Program-made: the position numbers and the translations under genes
Part shown: piece after piece, positions 16,674-24,551 of the stretch
Layout of the letters: each line of letters starts with the position of its first letter
How positions within the stretch are numbered: the first letter of the stretch is position 1
Notes under the pieces: generated by a model
What the model was told of the DNA's origin: nothing
Databases searched by the model: none
The model's input: only the letters and a program-made list of their open reading frames with translations
Source: Teichococcus wenyumeiae
GTDB lineage: Bacteria > Pseudomonadota > Alphaproteobacteria > Acetobacterales > Acetobacteraceae
Assembly: GCF_003696345.1 (NCBI RefSeq)
Contig: NZ_RFLX01000010.1
Span: forward strand, 62,001-126,000
DNA: 64,000 bases
Reading direction: 5' to 3'

Positions 16674-17081
16674 TCAGGCGGGGGTGAAATCCATTGCCAC
16701 GCCGTTGATGCAGTAGCGGTTGTGGCTGGGCGGCGGGCCGTCCGGGAAGACATGGCCGAGGTGGCTGCCGCAGCGGGAGCAATGCACCTCGGTCCGCACC
16801 ATGCCGTAGCTGCGGTCGGTCGTGGTCTCCACCGCGCCCTCCAGCGGCTCGTCGAAGGAGGGCCAGCCGGTGCCGCTCTCGAACTTGCGGCTGTTGGTGA
16901 AAAGCGGCTGGCCGCAGCCGGCGCAGGAGAAGGTGCCCTGGCGCTTCTCATGCAGCAGGGCGCAGGTGCCCGGGCGCTCCGTGCCGTGCTGGCGCATCAC
17001 CTGGTACTGCTCGGGCGTCAGCCGCTGGCGCCACTCGGCATCCGTGAAGGTGACGGGGTATTGGCGGGTATGGGTGTCCAT
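16674..17081 (-). CDS. msrB: Peptide-methionine (R)-S-oxide reductase
   Basis: A 135-residue MsrB, which repairs methionine-R-sulfoxide in proteins with thioredoxin as reductant. The two zinc CxxC pairs are CAGC (53-56) and CSRC (101-104). The catalytic Cys124 lies in RYCINGVAMDF, and ESGTGWPSF is the substrate pocket. There is no signal peptide, so it is cytoplasmic. The chosen ATG 17081 gives the usual MsrB N-terminus (YPVTFTDAEWRQRLTPEQY). An in-frame ATG at 17129 would add 16 residues. It follows the SDR gene on the same strand and ends at a strong stem-loop. Confidence 0.93.
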   Translation of the reverse strand: MDTHTRQYPVTFTDAEWRQRLTPEQYQVMRQHGTERPGTCALLHEKRQGTFSCAGCGQPLFTNSRKFESGTGWPSFDEPLEGAVETTTDRSYGMVRTEVHCSRCGSHLGHVFPDGPPPSHNRYCINGVAMDFTPA

Positions 17082-17152
17082 GGCGCGGGGCTCCGTGGAA
17101 GTCCGGCGGGAAAACGGCCAGAGGTTCATCGTGGCAGAGAGATGGGGTCTCC

Positions 17153-17914
17153 CTACTCCGCCGTCCAGCCGCCATCCACCAGCATGGCCGACCCGGTCAT
17201 CAGCGCCGAGGCATCGGAGGCCAGGAAGAGCACCGCCCCCATCAGGTCCTCCACCTGCCCGATGCGGCCCAGCTTGATCTTGCCCAGCACATGCTCCTTG
17301 AAGGCCGGGTCCTCGAAGAAGGGCCGCGTCATCGGCGTCTCGATGAATGTGGGGCCGATGCTGTTCACCCGGATGCCATGCGGCGCCAGGTCGATGGCCA
17401 TGGCCTTGGTCAGGCCCTCGATGGCGTGCTTGCTGGCGCAATAGACGGTGCGGCGTGGCCCGCCCACATGCCCCATCTGGGAGGAGATATGGATGATGGA
17501 GCCGGGCTGCCCGGCTTCCACCAGCCGCTTCGCCACCGCCTGGGCGGCGAAGAAGGCGCCGCGCAGGTTCAGGTTCATCACCGCGTCGAAATCCTCCACC
17601 GTCACCTCGGTGAAGGGCGCCGGGCGGTTGGTGCCGGCATTGTTGACCAGGATGCCGTAAGGCTCCCGCGCCGCCAGCGCGGCAGCGGTGGCCCTGGTAT
17701 CGCCCACGTCCAGGCAGAGCGTATCGGCACTGCCACCGGCGGCGCGGATGGCCTCGGCGCCTTCCGTGATCTCATTCGCCGTGCGGGCGGCGAGGGTGAC
17801 ATGCGCCCCCGCCTCGGCCAGCGCCGCGGCGGCGGCGAGGCCGATGCCCCGCCCCGCCCCGGTCACCAGCGCGCGCCGCCCGTCCAGGCGGAAGGATGGC
17901 GTGCGGGGCAGCAT
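17153..17914 (-). CDS. SDR-family NAD(P)-dependent oxidoreductase
   Basis: A 253-residue classical short-chain dehydrogenase. The cofactor motif TGAGRGIG is at about residues 18-25, NNAG at about 90, the catalytic Ser in IIHISSQMG, and YCASK (Tyr/Lys) at about 157-161. The start ATG 17914 overlaps the stop of the upstream dehydrogenase by one base (TGATG) and has GGAGG seven bases upstream, so translation is coupled. A glutamate-rich C-terminus (MLVDGGWTAE) is standard. It probably acts on the same hydroxy-acid pathway as the two dehydrogenases upstream; the substrate is unknown. Confidence 0.9.
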   Translation of the reverse strand: MLPRTPSFRLDGRRALVTGAGRGIGLAAAAALAEAGAHVTLAARTANEITEGAEAIRAAGGSADTLCLDVGDTRATAAALAAREPYGILVNNAGTNRPAPFTEVTVEDFDAVMNLNLRGAFFAAQAVAKRLVEAGQPGSIIHISSQMGHVGGPRRTVYCASKHAIEGLTKAMAIDLAPHGIRVNSIGPTFIETPMTRPFFEDPAFKEHVLGKIKLGRIGQVEDLMGAVLFLASDASALMTGSAMLVDGGWTAE

Positions 17915-18852
17915 CACGAGGCCTCCGCGTTCTTCAGGTGGCGGGCCAGCGCCATCAGGCGGCGGTCGCGCCAGGCGCGGCGGGTGGCGAGGTCGGAAGC
18001 CGGCAGCACCTCCCGCCGCTGCGCCTCCACCGCACCGATCAGCGCCTCGTCCCAGACGCGGTGCTCATCCGTGGAAGCAGCGATGCTGTGGTAGAGCGGG
18101 CCCAGGCGCCGCGCGTAATCCGCCACGCCGCCAGGGGCATTGAGGTCGATGGTCTCGAAGGGCCCCATGAAGGCCCAGCGGAGGCCGAGGCCCTTGGAAA
18201 CCGTCTTGTCCACGTCCTCGGCCGTGGCGAGCCCGGCTTCCACCAGCCGCCAGGCCTCCATCAGCAGCACGCCCTGAAGGCGGTTGAGGATGAAGCCCTC
18301 AATCTCCCGCGTCATCTCCACCGGCGCCTGGCCGACACGCTCCATCAGGGCGCGCACCGCCTTCACCGTCTCCGGCGCCGTCCAGGGGGCGGGCACCAGT
18401 TCCACCACCGGGGCCAGCGAGGGCGGGTTGACCGGATGCGCCACCAGGCAGCGGGCCTTGCAGGCCACGTGGTCGGTATATGCCGAGGCCGGGATGCCGG
18501 AGGAGGAGGAGCCCACCAGGGTGTCGGGACCGATCACCGCGTCGATGGCGCTGAAGACCTCGCGCTTCACGTCGGTGCGCTCGAAGGTGCTTTCCTGCGC
18601 GTAGACGGCGCCGTCCAGTGCCTCCTTCAGCGTCGTGGCGACGGAGACACGGGCCAGGATGGCCGAGGGCTCATCCTCCACCAGCCCATAGGCGGCGAGG
18701 TCGTTGAGCTGCTGCGCCACCACCTCCCGCCCCTGCTCCGCCCCGCCGGGCGCGGCGTCGTACATGGCGACGTCGCAGCCCGCGCGGGCGAAGACCACGG
18801 CCCAGCCGCTGCCGACCAGTCCTGTGCCGATGATGGCGATCTTCTCGGCCAT
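17914..18852 (-). CDS. 3-hydroxyacyl-CoA dehydrogenase-like (lambda-crystallin/L-gulonate dehydrogenase type)
   Basis: A 312-residue protein. Its N-terminal NAD-binding domain (AIIGTGLVGSGWAVVFARAG) and C-terminal helical domain (GFILNRLQGVLLMEAWRLVE) match the single-domain subgroup that includes L-gulonate 3-dehydrogenase and L-carnitine dehydrogenase. The catalytic His lies in VAHPVNPP and the helper Ser in SSSSGI. The ATG 18852 has GGAGGAAC upstream, far better than the longer reading from 18978. It is the middle gene of a three-gene operon, 26 bp after the HisD-like gene, and is expected to oxidise a small 3-hydroxy acid. Confidence 0.85.
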   Translation of the reverse strand: MAEKIAIIGTGLVGSGWAVVFARAGCDVAMYDAAPGGAEQGREVVAQQLNDLAAYGLVEDEPSAILARVSVATTLKEALDGAVYAQESTFERTDVKREVFSAIDAVIGPDTLVGSSSSGIPASAYTDHVACKARCLVAHPVNPPSLAPVVELVPAPWTAPETVKAVRALMERVGQAPVEMTREIEGFILNRLQGVLLMEAWRLVEAGLATAEDVDKTVSKGLGLRWAFMGPFETIDLNAPGGVADYARRLGPLYHSIAASTDEHRVWDEALIGAVEAQRREVLPASDLATRRAWRDRRLMALARHLKNAEAS

Positions 18853-18878
18853 TGGGTGCGTTCCTCCCTCTCGTCTTC

Positions 18879-20186
18879 TTATTCGGCGGCGGCGCCGTAG
18901 GGCACGTTCTTGCCGCCGTAGCGCCGCACCCGCAGGTTGGCCTGTTCCCCGTGGCCCGTGAAGCCTTCCAGCGCGCAAAGGCGGGAGCAGTATTCGCCAA
19001 TGCTGGCCGAGGCCTCATCCGTCAGCACGCGCTGATAGGTGCAGGTCTTGAGGAACTTGCCGACCCAGAGGCCACCCGTGTAGCGCGCCGCCTTCTTGGT
19101 GGGCAGCGTGTGGTTGGTGCCGATGACCTTGTCGCCATAGGCCACGTTGGTGCGCGGGCCGAGGAAGAGCGCGCCGTAGTTCGTCATGCGGTCCAGGAAC
19201 CAGTCGGGGTCACTGGTCATGACCTGCACATGCTCGGAAGCGATCTGGTCGGCGATCTTCAGCATTTCCGCATCGTCTTCCGCGACGATGACGGCGCCAT
19301 GGCTTTCCCAGGCCTTCCGCGCGATCTCGGCGGTGGGCAGGATCTTCAACAGGCGCTCCACCTCCGCCATGGTTTCCCGCGCCAGCTTCTCGGAAGTGGT
19401 CAGCAGGATGGCGGGCGAATCAGGGCCATGCTCGGCCTGGCCCAGCAGGTCGGTGGCGCACATCTCGCCGTCCACGGCCTCATCGGCGATCACCAGCGTC
19501 TCGGTCGGGCCGGCGAAGAGGTCGATGCCGACACGGCCATAGAGCTGCCGCTTGGCCTCGGCGACAAAGGCATTGCCGGGGCCGACCAGCATGTCCACGC
19601 TCTCGATGCTCTGCGTGCCCAGCGCCATGGCGCCGATGGCCTGGATGCCGCCGAGGCAATAGATCTCGTCCGCGCCCGCCATGTGCTGCGCGGCGACGAT
19701 GGCCGGCGCCGGCTTGCCCTGATACGGCGGCGCGCAGGTGATGATGCGCGGCACGCCCGCCACCTTGGCGGTGATGACCGACATATGGGCCGAGGCCAAC
19801 AGCGGATACTTGCCGCCGGGCACATAGCAGCCCACCGAGTTCACCGGGATGTTCTTGTGGCCGAGCACCACGCCCGGCAGCGTCTCCACCTCGATATCCT
19901 TCAGCGCGTCGCGCTGGGCCTGGGCGAAGTTGCGGACCTGGGTCTGGGCGAAGGCGATGTCGTCCAGGTCGCGGTCCTTCAACTGGGCCATGCAGTCCTG
20001 AATCTCCGAGGGGCTGAGGCGGTAGCCGTCCCGGTCCCATTTATCGAAGCGGATGGAGAGTTCACGCACCGCCGTGTCGCCGCGCGCCTCGATATCCAGC
20101 AGGATGGCTTCCACCGTCTCCCGCACCTGCCGGTCTGCCGACTTGGCGGCTTCCACATCGGTTCCGCGCTTGAGCCACTGCGCCAT
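18879..20186 (-). CDS. Histidinol dehydrogenase-family protein (HpsN-like sulfopropanediol/alcohol dehydrogenase)
   Basis: A 435-residue HisD-family enzyme, outside any his operon. It keeps the zinc and catalytic regions: [30 protein letters not shown] and FTGHGEQA. The N-terminus ([20 protein letters not shown]) is unlike biosynthetic HisD and resembles the catabolic branch that includes HpsN (2,3-dihydroxypropanesulfonate 3-dehydrogenase). The members oxidise an alcohol to an acid in two NAD-linked steps. Its partners, an SDR and a gulonate-dehydrogenase-like enzyme, support catabolism of a polyol or sulfonate. The ATG has GGGGGAGAG upstream, and a perfect palindrome lies 24 bp before it. 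Confidence 0.82.
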   Translation of the reverse strand: MAQWLKRGTDVEAAKSADRQVRETVEAILLDIEARGDTAVRELSIRFDKWDRDGYRLSPSEIQDCMAQLKDRDLDDIAFAQTQVRNFAQAQRDALKDIEVETLPGVVLGHKNIPVNSVGCYVPGGKYPLLASAHMSVITAKVAGVPRIITCAPPYQGKPAPAIVAAQHMAGADEIYCLGGIQAIGAMALGTQSIESVDMLVGPGNAFVAEAKRQLYGRVGIDLFAGPTETLVIADEAVDGEMCATDLLGQAEHGPDSPAILLTTSEKLARETMAEVERLLKILPTAEIARKAWESHGAVIVAEDDAEMLKIADQIASEHVQVMTSDPDWFLDRMTNYGALFLGPRTNVAYGDKVIGTNHTLPTKKAARYTGGLWVGKFLKTCTYQRVLTDEASASIGEYCSRLCALEGFTGHGEQANLRVRRYGGKNVPYGAAAE

Positions 20187-20209
20187 GGATCACTCTCCCC
20201 CAGGCATGT

Positions 20210-20223
20210 TGCATACGTATGCA
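20210..20223. promoter_or_regulatory. Perfect 14-bp palindrome, candidate operator of the dehydrogenase operon
   Basis: TGCATACGTATGCA is perfectly self-complementary and AT-richer than its surroundings. It sits 24 bp upstream of the HisD-like ATG, overlapping the likely promoter. The form (GTAT/ATAC core) resembles GntR-family operators; no regulator gene is adjacent, so it would act in trans. Confidence 0.6.
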
Positions 20224-20516
20224 TAAAGCCTAGACCACTCCCTGGAGACCTGCAACGGGGGGTCCCCCTGATGCTTGGCGGCAGCCGGCATCAGGCTCAC
20301 CGCTGGCTCCACTGTCTGAGGCGGAATTCCTGGTCGGCACGCGCCGCGCCCGGAAAGCCTCGAGATTCTTGAGCCCGGCTTCTTTATTCAGAAGAGCCTC
20401 TCACAGACCCTTTCGGTTCATGCTCCAGTTCCGCCCGCATCCCTCCACCAGTTGCTGGCAGGAATATCGCGGGTGCCTGTTAAGGTGCTCATTGGCAGAC
20501 ATGATGGAGAGCGTGA
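20224..20516. other. Intergenic region between divergent genes
   Basis: About 290 bp separate the palindrome-controlled dehydrogenase operon from the cupin gene. It should carry the forward promoter of the cupin operon. I see no convincing ORF, RNA or repeat in it. Confidence 0.5.
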
Positions 20517-20912
20517 ATGGACATCAAGCGCCCGGGCACACAGCCCTCCGGCAAGGGGCCGCCCGACTACTTCACCGGCACGGTTCGCATTGATCCCTTG
20601 TTCAGCCCGCCCGATCCGGCCCGCGTTGCCGGCGCGCTGGTGACCTTTGAGCCCGGTGCCCGTACCGCCTGGCACACGCATCCGCTTGGGCAGACGCTGG
20701 TGGTCACCGCCGGCTGCGGCTGGGCGCAGCGCGAGGGTGGCCCTGTGGAGGAAATTCGGCCGGGTGACGTGGTCTGGTTCCCGCCGGGTGAAAAACACTG
20801 GCATGGTGCCACGCCGACCACGGCCATGACCCATATCGCCATTCAGGAAAAGCTCAACGGCTCCCCCGTGGATTGGCTGGAACAGGTGACGGACGAGCAG
20901 TACCAGCCCTGA
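20517..20912 (+). CDS. Cupin protein, manganese hydroxynitrile-lyase-like ((R)-mandelonitrile lyase type)
   Basis: A 131-residue single-domain cupin. The metal site is visible in [17 protein letters not shown] (His, His, Gln) and [10 protein letters not shown] (His). The whole sequence closely resembles, from memory, the Granulicella tundricola cupin shown to be a manganese-dependent (R)-hydroxynitrile lyase. In nature such proteins may instead be carboxymuconolactone- or dioxygenase-related; the HNL activity is known from enzymology, not from physiology. GATGGAGAG lies five to thirteen bases before the ATG. PptA and an MFS transporter follow on the same strand. Confidence 0.85.
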   Translation: MDIKRPGTQPSGKGPPDYFTGTVRIDPLFSPPDPARVAGALVTFEPGARTAWHTHPLGQTLVVTAGCGWAQREGGPVEEIRPGDVVWFPPGEKHWHGATPTTAMTHIAIQEKLNGSPVDWLEQVTDEQYQP

Positions 20913-20991
20913 ATCAGTTGCTGAGACACGGTGTTGCCGCCGCTGCCGGCTTCACCGCACACTGGTTTCCCGCACAGAAAAGGAACGGCTG

Positions 20992-21222
20992 ATGCCGCAT
21001 GTCATCGTCAAGATTTACACGGGGCAAACCGAGCAGCAGAAGGCGCGGATCGCTGAGGAAGTGACCAAGGCCGTCATGGGCGCCACCGGCCATAAAGACG
21101 CCGCCGTGTCCGTCAGCATCGAGGATGTTCAGCCAGAAGAATGGGTCGAGGCAGTCTATCGTCCGGATATCCTCTCCAAGCCTGACACGCTCTATAAAAA
21201 GCCCGGCTACAATCCCCTTTGA
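20992..21222 (+). CDS. pptA: Tautomerase PptA (4-oxalocrotonate tautomerase family)
   Basis: A 76-residue protein with Pro directly after the initiator Met, the catalytic base exposed after Met removal. VKIYTGQTEQQKARIAEEVT, IEDVQPEEWVE, VYRPDI and the end LYKKPGY match E. coli PptA (YdcE) closely. PptA tautomerises phenylpyruvate-type enols in vitro; its physiological substrate is unknown. It lies 79 bp after the cupin gene. AAAAGGA is present seven bases before the ATG. Confidence 0.88.
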   Translation: MPHVIVKIYTGQTEQQKARIAEEVTKAVMGATGHKDAAVSVSIEDVQPEEWVEAVYRPDILSKPDTLYKKPGYNPL

Positions 21223-21536
21223 GGCGCTGACCATTCGCGCCTGCGGCCGCCGCCCCTTGAGGGTGGCATCGCCTGCCCCTTCCCGAGCTGGCGCGGGGGA
21301 AGCGGAGCATGCAGCCCATGATGCTCCGCCGCCTTCCGGCTGCCCTACCGCCGCGCCGAAGGCGTGGCCGCAGGACCGCCCATTCCATCCCCGACCTGCT
21401 TCTGGCCCGGCCGCCACGCCCCAGCTTTGACCGCACGGCGCATTGAGGGCCACATTGAGCAAAACCTGACGCGAAGCCGCATGATGTGTTCCCTCCCCAC
21501 AGAGGCAGTGCCAAGCAAGCAAGAAGGGGATGCTCC
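21223..21536 (+). other. Intergenic region pptA to MFS gene
   Basis: About 310 bp without a credible gene. It holds a strong stem-loop (21302-21329) and, at its end, the ribosome site of the MFS gene. No other signal was recognised. Confidence 0.5.
21302..21329 (+). terminator. 9-bp stem-loop downstream of pptA
   Basis: GCGGAGCAT (21302-21310) and ATGCTCCGC (21321-21329) pair perfectly around a 10-nt loop, 80 bp after the pptA stop. It may be a terminator or an mRNA-stabilising hairpin. No T-run follows. Confidence 0.5.
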
Positions 21537-22754
21537 TTGAACGGTAAGGCTACCAACCTTGCGCTGATTACCATTGCGCAGGTGCTGGCGCTCTCGCTCT
21601 GGTTTTCGGGCACGGCGGCCGGACCCGGGATGGCCCGCGAAGCCGGCATCGCGGTGGGCTCGACCTTCCAGGCGCTTCTGACCGGCGCCGTGCAGGCCGG
21701 CTTTGTCCTGGGCACTCTCATCAGCGCCGTGCTGACCCTGGCCGACCGCTACGACCCTCGCCGCTTCTTCATCACGGCGGCGCTGCTCGGGGCAGCCGTA
21801 AATGCTGCGATCCTGGTCTTTCCAGCCGGATCGGCCATGGCCATCGCCGCGCGCTTCCTGACCGGTGCCGCCCTGGCGGGCGTTTATCCGGTCGGCATGA
21901 AGCTCGCCGTCGGCTGGGCTGACCGGGGCGACACCGGGCTGGTCATCGGCATCCTCGTGGGCGGGCTGACACTCGGCTCGGCCTCGCCGCATCTGGCAAA
22001 TGCGCTAGGTGGCCTGGACTGGCGGCTCACGCTGACGACAGCCTCGCTGGCAGCAGTCCTTGGGGCTGGCCTCATCGGCCTGGTGAAGCTCGGGCCGCGG
22101 CATGCGCCAGCGGCCCCCTTCAAGCCTGCCGCCGCGCTGGAGCTTTGGCGCAACCGTGGCACGCGGCTCACGACCCTCGGCTATCTCGGCCACATGTGGG
22201 AACTCTACGCCATGTGGGCCTGGGTCGGGGCCTATCTCGCCGCCAGCTTCGCGGCATGGCGCGGTGGCGGCGGGGCCGCATCCGGAGGAGCGGCGATGGC
22301 AACCTTCGCCGTGGTCGCCGCCGGCACGATCGGCTGCGTGGCCGCCGGCCTCCTGGCCGACCGTCTTGGCCGGGTTCGTGTGACGGTATGGGCAATGGCC
22401 ACCTCTGGCGCGTGCTGCCTCCTGGCCGGGCCGGCTTTCGGACTGCACCCGGCGCTGACCATCGGGCTCTGCTTTGTCTGGGGCGTCGCGGTGATAGCCG
22501 ACTCCGCCCAGTTCTCCGCGAGCGTGGCGGAACTCTCGGACCCCAGGCTGACCGGCACCATGCTGACGGTGCAGAACTGCCTTGGCTTCGCGCTGACACT
22601 GGTCACCATCCATCTCATGCCAGTGCTGGTCGGCAGCATAGGCTGGGGCGGCGCCTTCGCCTCGCTGGCGATCGGCCCCGCACTGGGATGCATCGCGATG
22701 CTGCGCCTTGGCCGCAGCAAGGCGGCGACACGACTGGCCAGCGGCCGAGGTTGA
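21537..22754 (+). CDS. MFS transporter
   Basis: A 405-residue, 12-helix major facilitator. Recognisable parts are ALSLWFSGTAAGPGMAREAG in helix 1, AARFLTGAALAGVYPVGMKL in helix 4 and LLADRLGRVRVTVWAMA (motif A repeat) before helix 8. It resembles the CynX/NimT-nitrate-like MFS branch, but the substrate is open. I chose TTG 21537 because AAGGGG lies seven bases upstream; a GTG at 21486 would add 17 charged residues. It may serve a substrate of the cupin/PptA pair. The 300-bp gap leaves it possibly independent. Confidence 0.82.
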   Translation: MNGKATNLALITIAQVLALSLWFSGTAAGPGMAREAGIAVGSTFQALLTGAVQAGFVLGTLISAVLTLADRYDPRRFFITAALLGAAVNAAILVFPAGSAMAIAARFLTGAALAGVYPVGMKLAVGWADRGDTGLVIGILVGGLTLGSASPHLANALGGLDWRLTLTTASLAAVLGAGLIGLVKLGPRHAPAAPFKPAAALELWRNRGTRLTTLGYLGHMWELYAMWAWVGAYLAASFAAWRGGGGAASGGAAMATFAVVAAGTIGCVAAGLLADRLGRVRVTVWAMATSGACCLLAGPAFGLHPALTIGLCFVWGVAVIADSAQFSASVAELSDPRLTGTMLTVQNCLGFALTLVTIHLMPVLVGSIGWGGAFASLAIGPALGCIAMLRLGRSKAATRLASGRG

Positions 22755-22878
22755 AGCTTGGCTATCCCGAGAAACCGCTTCGGACCTCCGAATCCACAGG
22801 GTTAAGGGCGGCTCTTGAGCAATCGTTGATGACCACGCGCCCCTCGTTTTACGGCAGGGTCATCCCCAGGTGCAGGAC

Positions 22879-23163
22879 ATGGCCCGCAGAAACACCGCCC
22901 ATCCCTTTGCTGCCTATGCGTGGCTGGCGGAAGCCGGCTGGGTTTTCGCTATGCACAGCGCCCAGCTTTGGGCCAACCCAGCCAAAGCCACCGCACGCCT
23001 CGCTGCCTTGGGAGCCGAAAAACAAAAGGCCTTCGCCGAGGGCAGCATGAAGGCCAGTCTCGCTACGCTACGCGGAGCGAAGCCGAACAGCATCGTGAAC
23101 GCTGCCATGGCGCCTGCCCGCGTTCGGGTGCGGGCAAATGCGAAGAAGCTCCGGAAGGGTTAG
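22879..23163 (+). CDS. Small hypothetical protein, helical, Ala-rich
   Basis: A 94-residue basic protein. Its N-terminal half is rich in Trp and Ala (YAWLAEAGWVFAMHSAQLWA). The rest is amphipathic helix (KATARLAALGAEKQKAFAEG) ending in an Arg/Lys-rich tail. The helix pattern is phasin-like, but I do not recognise a family. AGG nine bases before ATG 22879 is a weak ribosome site; GTG 22870 is an alternative start. A rho-independent terminator lies about 100 bp downstream, which supports a real transcript. Confidence 0.55.
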   Translation: MARRNTAHPFAAYAWLAEAGWVFAMHSAQLWANPAKATARLAALGAEKQKAFAEGSMKASLATLRGAKPNSIVNAAMAPARVRVRANAKKLRKG

Positions 23164-23532
23164 TACCTGCGGAGGAGGACAAAAAGAAAGCCTGCCTCAC
23201 CTTTCGTCCACCCTTTTCACTGGCACGCTCTGGCGGCAGCAATTTCCTGCAATCTCTTGCTTTCCTTTCTTGTCTGAATTGCAGACAAGATTTTCGGACT
23301 GCGTGCAAAGTAGAGGCCGGTGTCGTGCTGATCGTTCTGTCTCAGGAGAGCAGAGGCCTGTTGATGGCCCCGCGCGCATCAGCACCGATTTATTTGCTTG
23401 CATAACGTGATCATGCAGCCGTCATTCTTGCTGCTTTGAAGTACCTGCAATTTCGACTGGCGGCATGTCTGACCGCAACCCCGTGGCCCCTGCACCGCTT
23501 CTCTGACCAAGGCAGCCAGGGATATATGGCCG
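23164..23532. other. AT-richer intergenic region
   Basis: About 370 bp with clearly lower GC than the genes around it. It contains the terminator at 23268-23294 and probably the promoter of the DUF2937 gene. A short minus-strand ORF (23197-23403) has no protein character. A small RNA ending at the terminator is conceivable but unsupported. Confidence 0.5.
23268..23294 (+). terminator. Rho-independent terminator
   Basis: TCTTGTCTG (23268-23276) and CAGACAAGA (23282-23290) form a perfect 9-bp stem with loop AATTG, followed directly by TTTT. It is the only textbook intrinsic terminator I found in the window, in plus orientation. Confidence 0.8.
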
Positions 23533-24135
23533 ATGCGGCGCTTCATCGCGGGTTGGCTTTCAGACAGCATCCGGTTCGGGCTGGGCTTGATGTTTGCCCT
23601 GGCAGCGTTGCAACTGCCGGCCCTGACTCATGCCTATACCACCGCGCTGTTGCAGGTGGCCGAAGGCACCAGGCGTGACATCAACCAGCGCAAGGAAGTC
23701 GCCAGCCAGTATTACCGTTGGAGTGACACCATGGCCGATGCCGCCGCCGTGGATGCCCTTCGCCCGCTTGAACCCGCCAATGCCGAAGGCCTTTCCGCCT
23801 CCATCGCCCGGGAGGGACTGCTGCGGGACAGCTACAGGAGGCTGATGGCCGCACCGGAGCTGCTGCGGCCATTGAAGGCCGGGTGGGAACTGGTTGAGGA
23901 TGCCGGGACCGAAACGCGGGAGGTGCTGCGCATCGCCTGGGCGACGCATGTGCCGCAGGTGGTGATCAGCACGGCTGGCGCGATCTATGGCCTTGCTGGC
24001 TTGATGCTGGGTCTCTTGCTCGCGCAGTTGCTGCTGACGTTCCTGGCCGCTTTGTGGCGGCCAAGGCCAAAGCGCCTGAATACCGCTGTCGAACGGCGGC
24101 ATCCCACCCTCCCTGCCCGCGATTCCCTGCCATAA
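23533..24135 (+). CDS. DUF2937-like membrane protein
   Basis: A 200-residue protein. An N-terminal membrane segment (FGLGLMFALAALQLPALTHA) is followed by a long helical, probably coiled loop beginning LLQVAEGTRRDINQRKEVA. A second C-terminal helix pair spans AIYGLAGLMLGLLLAQLLLT, and the tail is basic. This helix-coil-helix layout fits DUF2937, whose function is unknown. An AGGGA-like site lies upstream of the ATG. There is no obvious operon partner. Confidence 0.62.
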   Translation: MRRFIAGWLSDSIRFGLGLMFALAALQLPALTHAYTTALLQVAEGTRRDINQRKEVASQYYRWSDTMADAAAVDALRPLEPANAEGLSASIAREGLLRDSYRRLMAAPELLRPLKAGWELVEDAGTETREVLRIAWATHVPQVVISTAGAIYGLAGLMLGLLLAQLLLTFLAALWRPRPKRLNTAVERRHPTLPARDSLP

Positions 24136-24301
24136 TCTGGCCGCTGCCTGCCTCTTTCTGCCTGTCGCGTTCCTGAATCGTTTTAATTTCCACGCAAAAT
24201 CAGGGCCAAAAATGGCAAAAACGTGACCTCCTTTGCCCAAATTGGGGCTGGAATGTGGCAGCCGCCTGCCCTAATTCCTAAAGCAGAGCAGGAGACCGAT
24301 G

Positions 24302-24478
24302 ATGGACAGCAAGCTGGTCGAGATCCGCAGCGCCAAGAAGACCCGGGAAGACGCGGTCGCCGCCGCTCGCCGCGAGCGCGAGAGCGCCGCCTATGCCGAG
24401 CTGGCCGAAATGAATGGCAGCTGGAACAGCTGGGGCGAGAAGAATGGCTTCCTGATGGGCTCCTACCGCCCCTTCTGA
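24302..24478 (+). CDS. 58-residue small protein of unknown function
   Basis: A short but convincing gene. AGGAG ends seven bases before ATG 24302 (an adjacent ATG at 24299 is also possible), codon use is GC3-rich, and a strong stem-loop follows. The protein is highly charged and helical for about 35 residues (KKTREDAVAAARRERESAAY), then has an aromatic Gly/Asn/Ser tail with NGSWNSWGEKNGF ending SYRPF. No family is recognised. The conserved-looking tail could bind a partner protein. Confidence 0.6.
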   Translation: MDSKLVEIRSAKKTREDAVAAARRERESAAYAELAEMNGSWNSWGEKNGFLMGSYRPF

Positions 24479-24531
24479 CACTTTCGCCCGTCAGGTCATT
24501 GCTGCGGCGAAGCGAGGGCGCGGCATTACGC

Positions 24532-24551
24532 GGCGGCTGTAGTCAGCCGCC
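24532..24551. terminator. Stem-loop between convergent genes
   Basis: GGCGGCTG (24532-24539) and CAGCCGCC (24544-24551) pair perfectly over 8 bp with a TAGT loop. It lies directly before the kinase stop and after the 58-residue gene, so it can terminate both. Confidence 0.65.

Noticed and set aside
23197-23403. Minus-strand 68-codon ORF in the intergenic region
   Set aside because: No ribosome site, odd composition, and it spans a rho-independent terminator.
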